Assembly (NCBI RefSeq): GCF_014646895.1
Contig: NZ_BMOD01000002.1
Location: 473,248 to 537,247, forward strand
Source of the DNA: Deinococcus roseus
GTDB lineage: Bacteria > Deinococcota > Deinococci > Deinococcales > Deinococcaceae
Reading direction: 5' to 3'
DNA length: 64,000 nucleotides
Positions 52,484 through 62,500 of this stretch are shown here, in pieces (positions within the stretch are counted from its first letter, which is position 1; each line of letters starts with the position of its first letter). The notes under the pieces are model-generated. The model was not told where the DNA came from and ran no database searches. It saw nothing but the letters and a program-made list of their open reading frames with translations. Position numbers and translations under genes: made by a program.

Positions 52484-52933
52484 TTATTGCAGGTCAGTCA
52501 AAGGCCTTCCCTTGAGAGACTGCACTGTTTTCAGCAGGTTGAAGATGCCCCAGAAAGGAGGCCCTGGTTCCAGAACCAGCACTCTGGATTCACCCTGCAG
52601 AGAACGCAAAACAAACCTGTCCCACAACTCTTTTCTGGGAGAACCAAACAGGCGAATGTCGATCTCACAGAAGACTTCGTCCAGAAAGAACATTTCCCTG
52701 GTGTCCTGAACATCCACAAAAATCCTCAGGTTGGTGATCAGGGTTCTGCGGTCTTCATGCTGAAAGATCACGATGGCTTCTTCATCAGGGTGCAGTTCTG
52801 GAAAAACATCCAGGACTGCACTGTCTTTTCCTGTGACTTTTCCTGTGAGCAAATGGGTGTTTTCACCTGTCTGGCCCCATTTGAGAAACTTCCTTCTGAG
52901 GATTTCAGCATCAAAGATGTGATGTTCTGACAT
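52484..52933 (-). CDS. hypothetical protein
   Basis: A 149-residue soluble protein with no family I recognise. Segments include IFDAEILRRKFLKWGQTGEN, VFPELHPDEEAIVIFQHEDR, FFLDEVFCEIDIRLFGSPRK and VLVLEPGPPFWGIFN. The ATG lies 2 nt after the TGA of the 141-residue membrane protein, so it is translationally coupled and the third gene of the ygfZ operon. Function unknown. Confidence 0.65.
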   Translation of the reverse strand: MSEHHIFDAEILRRKFLKWGQTGENTHLLTGKVTGKDSAVLDVFPELHPDEEAIVIFQHEDRRTLITNLRIFVDVQDTREMFFLDEVFCEIDIRLFGSPRKELWDRFVLRSLQGESRVLVLEPGPPFWGIFNLLKTVQSLKGRPLTDLQ

Positions 52934-52935
52934 CT

Positions 52936-53361
52936 TCACACCCTGTAAGGCCCGGAATAACTGCGCAGCATCAGGTGTCCGATCAGGTAAAACCCTGCAC
53001 TGGTCAAAAGAAACACGGTCAAGGCCAGACCATGGGAGTAATTCAGGGCGGCAAACAGGGCGGGCACAGCAGGGGCACTCCCCAGGCGGATCGCCACGGT
53101 GAGGGCACTTTTGAAGGAAATCTCCTCCTGAAAAGGCCGCCCGGCCAGGGCAAGGACCCCGCAAGACAGCACAATGCTGAGGGCAAACCAGGTCCAGACA
53201 TACAGGCTGCCCCAGCGTTCACCCAGGAAAATCAGACCCAGGAGGGCCACAGGCACCACCAGCACCAGAAAGGCCAGCAAATAGACCTTTCTGAGGATGG
53301 GCAAAGCCTGCTCGGGCTCGGGTCTGCGGCCTGCAGCTTTCAGTTGATCTGCCAGACGCAT
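52936..53361 (-). CDS. hypothetical four-helix membrane protein
   Basis: The 141 residues contain four membrane helices (about 26-45, 55-73, 90-107, 112-131). The N-terminal 20 residues and C-terminal RSYSGPYRV are polar. No motif is recognised. The ATG directly follows the TAA of ygfZ and the stop is 2 nt before the next gene, so the three are a tight operon. Confidence 0.65.
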   Translation of the reverse strand: MRLADQLKAAGRRPEPEQALPILRKVYLLAFLVLVVPVALLGLIFLGERWGSLYVWTWFALSIVLSCGVLALAGRPFQEEISFKSALTVAIRLGSAPAVPALFAALNYSHGLALTVFLLTSAGFYLIGHLMLRSYSGPYRV

Positions 53362-54243
53362 TTACACCAGACTCAGGACAGGCAGGGCTTCGGGCTGCGC
53401 GGAAGCTTCCTCGATGGTCACGGGGGTGCCAAATTCAATTTCCTTGCGCAGCACGGCCAGACAGGTGTCTCCCAGGCTGATTCCGGTGGTGCCCACCACT
53501 TTGCCGTCCAGGGTGATCTCGGCAAAACTGGGGATGTCCTCGCCACGCAGGCGCACCAGGTGGTTGCGGGTGTTGCCTCTGGCTTCCACACGGGCCATGA
53601 TCTCCTGCCCGATGTAGCAGCCTTTCTGGTAACTCACCGCAAATTCCATGCCACATTCCTGCGGAAGGTGCCCATTGAAACCATCAATGTAGGCATCGGG
53701 AACCCCGGCCAGGATGCGTTCCATCTGCAGCTCCTCCCAGGCCGCTTCTTCCAGTTTCATGAACTCGTAGAAGTCCAGCACTTTGCTGCGCAGCAGGTGG
53801 ATGTCCAGACCCACATTGGCACTCCGGCGGATGCGGGAGACCAGCACCGTGAAGTCCTCTTCCCACTGGATGTGCTGGGTGTCGGGTCCCTCGCGGTTCC
53901 AGCCTGGGAGTTCGCTTTCGGGATCGTCGCCCCACAGGTGGAAGGTGGCCAGCGTTTCGGTGGTGTCCTCGATTTCCACCTGATCGAAAATGATGTACTT
54001 CTTGAACCGGGCCGCCAGCATGGCCGCTTCATCTTCTGGGAGGTGCACATACAGGTCGCTTTCCCGGCGGTACACCTGCGCCACCTGCTCGATCTGGCCT
54101 TTGACGTTCAGGAACAGGGAAGGGACCCTGCCAGGGGTAAGGGCGCTTTTCAGGTTTCCGGTCATCTGTCCGGTCAGAAAATCCAGGCGGTCCTGTCCGG
54201 TGACACGCAGACTGGAACTGGGAATGCGGGTATAACGTACCAT
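53362..54243 (-). CDS. ygfZ: folate-binding iron-sulfur repair protein YgfZ
   Basis: GcvT-like protein that helps maintain iron-sulfur enzymes. The signature KGCYIGQEIMARVEARG is present, with DRLDFLTGQMTGNL at the start and HLVRLRGEDIPSF, GTTGISL in the C-terminal domain. 293 residues from the ATG at 54243, which is 7 nt after TATTCT (leaderless); an in-frame start at 54276 would read through the -10. It heads a three-gene operon with unknown membrane and soluble proteins. Confidence 0.9.
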   Translation of the reverse strand: MVRYTRIPSSSLRVTGQDRLDFLTGQMTGNLKSALTPGRVPSLFLNVKGQIEQVAQVYRRESDLYVHLPEDEAAMLAARFKKYIIFDQVEIEDTTETLATFHLWGDDPESELPGWNREGPDTQHIQWEEDFTVLVSRIRRSANVGLDIHLLRSKVLDFYEFMKLEEAAWEELQMERILAGVPDAYIDGFNGHLPQECGMEFAVSYQKGCYIGQEIMARVEARGNTRNHLVRLRGEDIPSFAEITLDGKVVGTTGISLGDTCLAVLRKEIEFGTPVTIEEASAQPEALPVLSLV

Positions 54244-54330
54244 AAGTTCAAGAATACGACCTCTGGGCTTTTTCAAGCGTTCACAACTCTACAAAGGGAG
54301 GCCCGATTTTGACAGGGCAGCCCTGGAAGG

Positions 54331-54666
54331 ATGGACAACATGGAAAAACTCCGCAAACCGAGCATGCTGCGGGTGCAAATTCTGGGCGGCGCATGGGTGC
54401 TGATGCTGGCTGTGCTGCTGGTCAGCCTGCTGTACACCGGAATGGACGCCTGGTACATCCTGCAGGCCAGCCATTTTGCACGTCTGGCTTACATGAACAC
54501 CCTGGTGCTCTCTGCCCTGATGGCGGCTTACATCGTGATCCAGCATGACAACTGGCTGCGGTTTCCCTTCGCAGTGGCGACGCTGTTTCTGGGGGCTTTT
54601 GCTTTGTTGCCTTATCTGGTGATCCGGGATGTGCTGATCCTGAAAAACCAGATCCCCACCCGCTGA
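54331..54666 (+). CDS. hypothetical small membrane protein
   Basis: A 111-residue protein with three membrane helices (about 18-37, 54-69, 79-97). No family is recognised. GGAAGG lies just before the first ATG and 9 nt before a second at residue 4, which may be the real start. It is divergent from ygfZ and convergent with the GAF-GGDEF gene, 6 bp apart. Confidence 0.65.
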   Translation: MDNMEKLRKPSMLRVQILGGAWVLMLAVLLVSLLYTGMDAWYILQASHFARLAYMNTLVLSALMAAYIVIQHDNWLRFPFAVATLFLGAFALLPYLVIRDVLILKNQIPTR

Positions 54667-54672
54667 TCCGGG

Positions 54673-55701
54673 TTACTGGGGTTCTGCAGGGCCTGCCGCT
54701 TCGGACCCCAGTTCATTCTTGACAGCCATTCCGGCACTTTTGCTCTTGGCCAGGTACATCGCCTGATCTGCCACATGGTACAGGGCATCTTCGGTGCGGG
54801 CATCCTGCGGAAAGAGGGCCACCCCGGAATTCAGTTGCACCGAAAAATCCGGGAAGCGGTGCCTGAGGGCGTCTTGCACCTTTGCCACCACCCGTTCCAC
54901 CACTGCAACATCCGCCAGGGTCAGCAGAGCGAATTCATCTCCGCCCAGACGGTAAACTTTGCCCATGCCACGGGTGTGTTGCCTGAGGGCCTCCCCCACT
55001 GCGGCCAGCACCTCATCTCCGGTCTGGTGGCCGTAATTGTCGTTGATCTGTTTGAACTTCTGGATGTCCATGACCACCAGCGCAAAAGGGCTCTGGGAGA
55101 GGATTCTTTCATCGATGGACAGCATGAACGCCCGACGGTTGCCCAGATCGGTGAGAACATCGGTGTGGGCCAGTTCGTTCAGGTCATGCCAGAGTTCTGC
55201 ATTGGAAATGGCAAAACCCAGGTGCTTGGCCAGCAACTCTGCAAAATGCAAATCTTCTTCGTCAAAGAAATCTGCTTCATAGGATTGCCAGGACAGGGCT
55301 CCCACCGTGCCTTTCTGGGTTTTGAAAGGCACCCCCAGCCAGGAACGGGTGGTCAGTGTGGACACTTCAGTGAAAGTTGAGCGCACCACAAAATTGCGGG
55401 TCCTCAGGTAAGACTGAAAATCCCCGGTCAGGATGGTTTCCCCTCTCAGAACACACTCGATCAGACCATCGTCCCGTCTGGGGCTGGTGAGCTGGGTGTG
55501 AATGCCTTCTTCGAGGACCTCGATGCCCAGCAGGTTGGGGTATTTCTGGTTGACCAGCGCAATCAGCATGATGGGCACCTGCGCCACCCGGTGGGCCAAC
55601 TGGTACGTGCTTTTGATGATTTCTGAAGTGGTCTTGTCGTGGGAGATCAGTTCGAGAATCTCAAAAATGGCCTGATAACGGGCGATGCGTTGGTCGGTCA
55701 T
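54673..55701 (-). CDS. GAF-GGDEF diguanylate cyclase
   Basis: The 342-residue cytoplasmic protein has an N-terminal GAF domain (about 15-165; LLGIEVLEEGIHTQLT, SWLGVPFKTQKGTVGALSW) and a GGDEF domain (about 180-325) with LTDLGNRRAFMLSIDE, VVMDIQKFKQINDNYGH and intact YRLGGDEF (about residue 250). The inhibitory RxxD site appears absent four residues upstream (MGKV), so product inhibition may be weak. It should make c-di-GMP in response to a GAF ligand. Three more c-di-GMP genes occur in the window. Confidence 0.92.
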   Translation of the reverse strand: MTDQRIARYQAIFEILELISHDKTTSEIIKSTYQLAHRVAQVPIMLIALVNQKYPNLLGIEVLEEGIHTQLTSPRRDDGLIECVLRGETILTGDFQSYLRTRNFVVRSTFTEVSTLTTRSWLGVPFKTQKGTVGALSWQSYEADFFDEEDLHFAELLAKHLGFAISNAELWHDLNELAHTDVLTDLGNRRAFMLSIDERILSQSPFALVVMDIQKFKQINDNYGHQTGDEVLAAVGEALRQHTRGMGKVYRLGGDEFALLTLADVAVVERVVAKVQDALRHRFPDFSVQLNSGVALFPQDARTEDALYHVADQAMYLAKSKSAGMAVKNELGSEAAGPAEPQ

Positions 55702-55777
55702 GCGCTGTGGTGCCCCTCTGTGCGGAAGTACCTCAGCTTAACATGGGGGGTGAGGATTTCATGTGCGTGAAAGGGAC

Positions 55778-55926
55778 GAGAGCCGAGAGCCGAGAGCCGA
55801 GAGCCGAGAGCCGAGAGCAAGGTAAATGCTGAAACTGAGGGTGTCAATCCAATGTTTTCCAGATTCACCAAAGCACAAGCAATTGCAATACAGATTGCCC
55901 TCGGCTCTCGGCCCTGCGCCCTCGGC
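55778..55926. repeat. low-complexity inverted-arm island C
   Basis: The left arm is about six heptads GAGAGCC (55778-55818); the right arm GCCCTCGGCTCTCGGCCCTG onward (55897-55926) is its inverse. It separates the divergent GAF-GGDEF and pullulanase genes and leaves the pullulanase promoter just beyond its right edge. Confidence 0.7.
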
Positions 55927-55939
55927 ATCCCGCTTCCAT

Positions 55940-55969
55940 TTGTATTTTGGAACCGCTTCAACGTAAAAT
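55940..55969 (+). promoter_or_regulatory. promoter of the pullulanase gene
   Basis: TTGTAT (55940-55945), an 18-bp spacer and TAAAAT (55964-55969), giving a short leader that contains AAGGAG. Confidence 0.7.
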
Positions 55970-55990
55970 GCTTCTGTAAGGAGACAAACC

Positions 55991-58900
55991 ATGAGAAAAC
56001 TGCTGTTCGCGTTCAGCGCGCTCGCCAGTCTGACCTGTGCTCTGGCCCAGTCGCTGCCTGAAGGCACTGCCCGGGTCCACTACTTCCGTCCAGATGGCAA
56101 CTACGAGGGCTGGGGATTGCACGCCTGGGAAGACGCCGGGGTCAGTGTGTCCTGGGACAAACCCCTGCAACAAACTGGCAAGGATGAATTCGGAGTTTAC
56201 TTCGATGTCAAGCTGAAAAACGATGCCAGGAAACTCGGCTTTCTGGTGCACAAGGGGGACACCAAAGATCCCGGCCCGGACCAGTTTCTGGACCTCACCC
56301 AGAGCAAGGAAGCCTGGATTGTGTCGGGCAGCAGCAAGGTCAATGTCACCCTGCCTGACACCGGGCAACCCAAAGTCAGCAAAGATGCAAAACCTGCGCC
56401 TGCACAGCCTGAAGGCACCCTGCGCATCAATTACAACCGCCCAGACGCCGTTTATGAAGGCTGGGGACTGCACCTGTGGGAGGATGCTGCTGTGTCTGTA
56501 GAGTGGGGCAAACCCTTTGCCCAGACGGGCATCACCGATTATGGGGCTTTCTGGGATGTGCCCCTGAAAAACGACGCTGCCAAAGTGGGCTTCATTGTGC
56601 ACAAGGGAGACGACAAGGATCCTGGCCCAGACATGATGTGGGACAAATCCTTGCCCCGGCAGGTCTGGCTGGTCTCTGGTTCCAGCAAGGTCTTCACCGA
56701 GAAACCCGACCTCAGCAGGCAGGTGGTGGGAGATCTTGCCAAACAACAGGCCCACTGGCTCACCAAAAATCTGGTGGCTGTCAAATCCAGCCTGATCAAA
56801 CCCGGAGCCAAGTATTACCTCAACTTCGATGTGAATGCGGGCCTGAAACTCTCTGCAGATGGGATTGAGGGGGGCCGCAACATCGAACTGGAATATGTTC
56901 CCGGTGGCCTGAATGAAGTGCTGGCCCAGAATTACCCCCAGCTGCGGGATTATGCCATCCTGAAACTGCAGGACCGAGACCTCAGCAAGATCCCCAACAT
57001 CCTGTCCGGTCAGGTGGCGATTTCGGCCATTGGCAGCGACAAAAAGCCCATTGATGTCACAGGCATCCAGACTTATGGGGTTCTGGACGACATGTTTGCC
57101 TATTTTGGCAACCTGGGTGCCACTTTCGAGAAGAACAACATCCAGTTGAAACTGTGGGCACCCACCGCCCAGACCGTCAAGGTGATGGTGTACAACAACG
57201 CAGGCGATGCTGACCCTGCAGACCAGATTGAGCCCAGCTTCGACAATGGGGTGTGGAGCACCACCCTGCCCAACACCTGGAAGAACAAGTTCTACCTGTA
57301 TGAGGTGAGCGTGTTCCATCCTGCCACCGGGAAAATCGAAACCAGCCTGGTGACCGATCCTTACTCGGTGGCCCTGACCGTCAACAGCAAGAAGAGCTGG
57401 CTGCTGGACCTCACGGACCCCTCCACCCAGCCCAATGGCTGGACGGTGTACCCCAAACCTGCCCTGGAGAAGCCCACCGACCTGTCCATTTACGAGCTGC
57501 ACATCCGGGATTTCTCTGTCATGGACCAGAGCGTGCCTGCGGCAGAACAGGGCACCTATCTGGCCTTCACCGAGCAGAACAGTGCAGGCATGAAGCACCT
57601 CAAGTCCCTGGCCGATGCCGGTCTCAAGGCCATCCATTTGCTGCCCAGCTTTGACATTGCCACCATCAATGAGAACAAGGCAGACTGGAAAACCACCCCG
57701 GACCTGAGCGGCTTTGGTCCTGCAGACACCCGCCAGCAGGAAGAAGTCAACAAGATCAAGGATCTGGATGGTTTCAACTGGGGTTATGATCCCTTCCATT
57801 ACATGGTGCCAGAAGGCTCTTATGCGGTGAGCCCCACCAACCGCACAAAAGAGTACCGCCAGATGGTGATGTCACTGAACCAGGCAGGGCTGCGGGTCAT
57901 TCAGGACGTGGTGTTCAACCACACCAATGCTTCTGGTATGGCTGAGAAATCCGTGCTGGACAAAATCGTTCCCGGCTACTACCAGCGCCTGAACCTGGAT
58001 GGTGCTGTGGAGAACTCCACCTGCTGCTCCAACACCGCCACCGAACACAAGATGATGGAAAAACTGATGATCGACAGCCTGGTCTTCTGGGCGAAGCAGT
58101 ACAGGATCGACGGTTTCCGTTTTGACCTGATGGGCCACCACATGCTGCAGAACATGAAGAATGTGCGCAACGCCCTGGACGCCCTCACCGTTGCCAAAGA
58201 TGGCGTGGACGGCAAGAAAATTTACCTGTACGGCGAGGGCTGGGATTTCGGAGAGGTGCAGGGTGGCAAGCGCGGTGTGAATGCCGTCCAGCAGAACATG
58301 TACGGAACTGGCATCGGCAGCTTCAATGACCGCATCCGGGATGCCCTGCGTGGCGGAAGCCCCTTCACCGATCCCAGAGAGCAGGGCTTTGCCACAGGCC
58401 TGCTGACCTCCTTCAACGGCTTTGGGGTGACAGCAGGTCAGAAAGACCGCCTGAACAACCTTGAGGACGTGCTGAAAGTCAGCATTGCAGGCAACCTGCG
58501 GGACTTCACCTTCAAGAACGCTGCTGGTGAAACCGTGAAAGGCAGCCAGGTGCTGTACAACGGCAACACTGCAGCAGGCTACGCTGCAAGCCCTCAGGAA
58601 GACATCAATTACGTCAGTGCCCACGACAACGAAACCCTCTTCGATGCCATCCAGTGGAAAGCGCCTGCTGGCGCAGACCTCAACACCCGTGTGCGCATGA
58701 ACAACCTGTCCCTGAGCGTGATCATGCTGTCTCAGGGCATCCCCTTCTTCCATGCTGGAGACGATTTGCTGCGCAGCAAATCCCTGGATCGTGACAGCTA
58801 CAACTCTGGCGACTGGTTCAACCAGCTGGACTTCACCTACCAGACCACCGGCTGGGGCAAAGGTCTGCCCATTGCAGAGAAGAACCAGGACAAGTGGGAC

Positions 58901-59302
58901 ATGATGCGCCCCCTGCTCTCCAACCCTGCCCTGAAACCCTCCAGCAGCAACATCCTGCGGGCCAGAGACCACTTCCAGGATCTGCTGAAACTGCGTTACA
59001 GCTCTGACCTGTTCAGGCTCTCCACCGCCAGAGAAGTGCAGAACAGCCTGGTTTTCCTGGATGCGCCTGCCAGCGTGGTGGCCTACACCCTCACGGGCGC
59101 AACCAGTGCGAGCAACCCTTACAGCAAGATCGTGGTGGTGTTCAATGCCAGCCCTGAAATGCAGACCATCCAGACCGGCGTTTCTGGCCTGACCCTGCAC
59201 CCTGTGCTGCAAAAAAGCACCGACAGCCTGCTGAAACTGGTGCAGGTCAGTGGCACCCAGGTGAACGTGCCCGCCTGGACCACCGCTGTGCTGGTGAAGT
59301 GA
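55991..59302 (+). CDS. pulA: secreted type I pullulanase
   Basis: GH13 enzyme that cleaves alpha-1,6 bonds in pullulan and branched starch. The 1103 residues start with a signal peptide (ends TCALAQ), then two CBM41-type starch-binding modules of about 115 residues each (both with NYEGWGLHAWED-like and VHKGDTKDPGPDQ-like motifs), a CBM48 (LKLWAPTAQTVKVMVYN) and the catalytic barrel. YNWGYDP appears as FNWGYDP; nucleophile Asp712 in DGFRFDLMGHH, acid Glu749 in YGEGWDFG, and Asp879 in SAHDNETLFD. No lipobox, so it is released or wall-bound. Confidence 0.94.
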   Translation: MRKLLFAFSALASLTCALAQSLPEGTARVHYFRPDGNYEGWGLHAWEDAGVSVSWDKPLQQTGKDEFGVYFDVKLKNDARKLGFLVHKGDTKDPGPDQFLDLTQSKEAWIVSGSSKVNVTLPDTGQPKVSKDAKPAPAQPEGTLRINYNRPDAVYEGWGLHLWEDAAVSVEWGKPFAQTGITDYGAFWDVPLKNDAAKVGFIVHKGDDKDPGPDMMWDKSLPRQVWLVSGSSKVFTEKPDLSRQVVGDLAKQQAHWLTKNLVAVKSSLIKPGAKYYLNFDVNAGLKLSADGIEGGRNIELEYVPGGLNEVLAQNYPQLRDYAILKLQDRDLSKIPNILSGQVAISAIGSDKKPIDVTGIQTYGVLDDMFAYFGNLGATFEKNNIQLKLWAPTAQTVKVMVYNNAGDADPADQIEPSFDNGVWSTTLPNTWKNKFYLYEVSVFHPATGKIETSLVTDPYSVALTVNSKKSWLLDLTDPSTQPNGWTVYPKPALEKPTDLSIYELHIRDFSVMDQSVPAAEQGTYLAFTEQNSAGMKHLKSLADAGLKAIHLLPSFDIATINENKADWKTTPDLSGFGPADTRQQEEVNKIKDLDGFNWGYDPFHYMVPEGSYAVSPTNRTKEYRQMVMSLNQAGLRVIQDVVFNHTNASGMAEKSVLDKIVPGYYQRLNLDGAVENSTCCSNTATEHKMMEKLMIDSLVFWAKQYRIDGFRFDLMGHHMLQNMKNVRNALDALTVAKDGVDGKKIYLYGEGWDFGEVQGGKRGVNAVQQNMYGTGIGSFNDRIRDALRGGSPFTDPREQGFATGLLTSFNGFGVTAGQKDRLNNLEDVLKVSIAGNLRDFTFKNAAGETVKGSQVLYNGNTAAGYAASPQEDINYVSAHDNETLFDAIQWKAPAGADLNTRVRMNNLSLSVIMLSQGIPFFHAGDDLLRSKSLDRDSYNSGDWFNQLDFTYQTTGWGKGLPIAEKNQDKWDMMRPLLSNPALKPSSSNILRARDHFQDLLKLRYSSDLFRLSTAREVQNSLVFLDAPASVVAYTLTGATSASNPYSKIVVVFNASPEMQTIQTGVSGLTLHPVLQKSTDSLLKLVQVSGTQVNVPAWTTAVLVK

Positions 59303-59500
59303 ACAGTTCACAGTAGACAGTTCACAGCAGGCAAGTCACAAAACTTACTGCCTTTCATGGGTTCCTCCTCTAAACTGGGAGGAACCTTTCTTTTGGATCA
59401 TTCCTCAGCCCCCATGCCAGCAGTGCACATTGTCAGGAACAGTTTTCAGGGTTTCACAGGAATTCAGAATTGTGAACTGCACACTGTCCACTGTGAACTG
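59301..59500. repeat. inverted-arm island with CAGTTCACAG arms
   Basis: Arms GAACAGTTCACAGTAGACAG (59301 on) and TGTGAACTGCACACTGTCCA to 59500 are near-perfect inverted repeats. The pullulanase terminator lies between them. The gap 59303-59589 holds no gene. Confidence 0.65.
59360..59395 (+). terminator. terminator after pullulanase
   Basis: GGTTCCTCC...GGAGGAACC followed by TTTCTTTT. Confidence 0.85.
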
Positions 59501-59589
59501 AAATTTAGAAACCTGTTTGAACTTTGGCGTTACAATGAAACCAACGTTCAAAACGTGTTCCTGTCACTTCGGCATCAGAGGAGGCTTAC

Positions 59590-62500
59590 TTGATCCCCTT
59601 CCACAAAAATCCTTTAGGACTCCCCAGGGTGTCCTCGACGCTGAAACAACTGCTTCAGGGGGCGCAGGGCTGGATGTTCCTGGTGTCTCCTGAGGGTAAA
59701 ATTCTGCAGGTCAGCGAGTCGGTCAGCCGGGATTTGCACCTGGATTCCCGCCTGAGCGGCCTGCCCCTGCAAGATCTGGATGCCTGGACCCCAGAAAGCC
59801 GGCAGAAACTGGAACACCTGTTCGGGAATGCTCCCCTGCCTGCAGAAATCCAGCTGGACATGACCAGCCATCAGGGTTTGCACTTCACCCTCACCCCCAT
59901 TCAGGGGCCCACCGGGAAAACCACCAGTGTGGTGCTGGAAACCCAGCCCCAGCAAGCCGCTGACCAGACCCTCTCCGGAGTTCTGGAACACGCCCAGATT
60001 GCGCTGGCGGTGCTGGATGGCAACGAAAAACTGCTGTGGGGCAACCGTGCCCTCAGCAAACTGCTGGGGGTGCCCCACGAAGACCTGTCACAAGTCCATC
60101 TGCCAAGGGTGATTGGCATGTCGGTGGCAGACCGCTCGCTGGACGATTTGCAGTTTCACACCAAATGGCTGCGCGAAGACGGTCAGGCCATCTGGATCAA
60201 TGTGGGGGTGCGCCAGATCGCTCCCTTCGACACAGGCACCCCTTACACCCTGCTGGAGCTCTCAGATGCCACCGCTGAGCTGTCTGTGCGGCACGAACTT
60301 GAGGGCATGCGCAGCCAGCTGGAATTTGCTTTGCAGAGCAGCGGGGTGGGCACCTGGGAATGGGAGGTGCAGTCCGACACCCTGACCTGGGATGCCCGCA
60401 TGTGCGAGATGTACGGGCTGCAGCAGGACACCTTTCTGGGGCGCTTTGCAGACTGGCCTCCTCTGGTGCACCCGGAAGACAGCGCCAAGGTGGTGGGGTT
60501 CACCTTTCAGGCCCTCAGTGGTCACAGCAACGAGGCAGAATTCCGCATCCTGCTGCCAGACGGCTCGGTCAGGCACACCAAGGTGGTGGCCCACCAGATC
60601 AAAGACGGCGCAGGACACACCCTGAAAATCATGGGCACCAGCTGGGACATCACCCGCGAGAAACGCATCGAGCTGGATTTGCGAGAAGCCCACCGCATCG
60701 CCCAGATTGCCAGCTGGAAATGGGACCTGGTGCACAGCACCCTGGACTGGTCCGATGAATTTCGCAGGATGCTGGGGTTCACTGCAGAGGCCCCGGTGCC
60801 GGACATCGACACGCTCAATGCGGTGCTGGCCCCCCACAGCCGCCAGACCCTGCAAGAGGTGATGCAGGAGGCCATTCTGAATCAGGATGACTTTGCCCTG
60901 GATGTTGAACTGCAGGGCAAAAGCAAAACCCGCTGGCTTCACCTGAAAGGCCGCATCGCCCAGAACCGTGAAGGGCAGGCCGTGATGGTGTATGGCACGG
61001 CCCAGGACATCACCGAAAGCAAAACCGCCCGTGAAGAGTTGCTGATCCTCTCCAACCGCCTGCTGCTGGCCACCGAGGCGGGCGGCATTGGCATCTGGGA
61101 GTGGGACAGTGCCAGCATGTGCATCGAGATGGACCGCAAAATGTGCGACCTGATGGGCCTCCCGGAAGGCAGCCCTTCAAATCAGGATGTGTACCGCATG
61201 ATCCACGAGCGGATCCACCAGGACGATCAACTCCTGCTGGAAGAATTCTTCCGCTCTGTTGCAGAAGGCAAACAGCAGGGCCAGGACATCCTGCATGCAG
61301 ATTTCCGAGTGCTGCTGCCCCGAAACAGGGTGCGGGTTCTGCGCTCCCATGCCAAGGTGCTGCCGGGCAGCAACCCCGGTTCTTACCGCATGCTGGGAAC
61401 CGCCTGGGACATCACCGACCAGAAGACCACCGAGCACCTGATCCGCCACCAGGCCAACCACGACGCCCTCACCGACCTGCCCAACCGCCGCCTGTTCTTT
61501 GAGTTGCTGTCCCAGGAAATCAAGAACACCCAGCGCACCGATCAGGCCTGCGCGGTGCTGTTCATCGATCTGGACCGTTTTAAAGAGGTCAACGACACCT
61601 ACGGCCACCAGGCTGGAGACGAGCTTCTGAAAGAAGTCTCCAACCGCCTGAAAATGTGCACCCGTGCCAGTGACGTGCTGGCGAGACTTTCTGGCGACGA
61701 GTTCGTGATCATGCTGACCCACCTCACCGAAATCACCCCTGCCGCCATGATTGCAGAGCGGATTCTGGCCATCCTGTCCCACCCGGTGCGGATTGGCAGA
61801 GAAAACCTCACCATCACGGCCAGCATCGGGATTGCGGTTTATCCAGACGATGCAGACGACGCCAACAAACTGCTCATCTACGCCGATCAGGCCATGTACA
61901 ACGCCAAAAATGAAGGCAAGAACCGTTATGCTTTCTTCCAGAAAGCCATGCAGGATCAGGCTGTGGAGAAACGCACCCTGACGGTTGAACTGAACCAGGC
62001 CATCAAACGCAACGAGCTGGAGATGTACTACCAGCCCATCCTGGACCTCAACTCCCACCGCATCGTCAAGGCAGAGGCACTTTTGCGCTGGAAACACCCC
62101 GAAAAAGGCTTCATCAGCCCGGCGGTGTTCATTCCCATTGCCGAGGAAAGCGATCTGATTCACGCCCTGGGCGACTGGGTGTTCCGAACGGTGATCCAGC
62201 AGGTCAAAGTCTGGAACCGCCTGGACATGCAACCCATCGATGTCTCGGTGAACGTTTCTGCCAAGCAGTTTCTGCAGAAAGGCACCATGGAGCGCTTCAT
62301 GGGATACATCCAGGAGGCAGGCATCAGCCCGGACCGCCTGATCATCGAGATCACCGAAAGCGTGTTCCTGCAGGACGCTTTCGAGATTGCCGAACAGTTC
62401 CGCCTGATTCAGGAGGCCGGAATCCGACTGGCCCTCGATGACTTCGGAACCGGGTACTCCAGCCTGAATTACCTGACCCGCTTTGACACCCGCTTCATCA

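Noticed and set aside
52934..53164. 77-codon upstream extension of the 149-residue protein
   Set aside because: It overlaps the preceding membrane-protein gene; composition is unlike protein.
55958..57799. Long minus-strand open frame (613 codons) opposite pullulanase
   Set aside because: It lies wholly antisense to a well-supported enzyme, has no recognisable motif and shows the codon pattern of a mirror frame.
57872..59311. Minus-strand frame of 479 codons opposite pullulanase
   Set aside because: Antisense to catalytic-domain codons; composition (His/Gln/Val-rich) is typical of a shadow frame.
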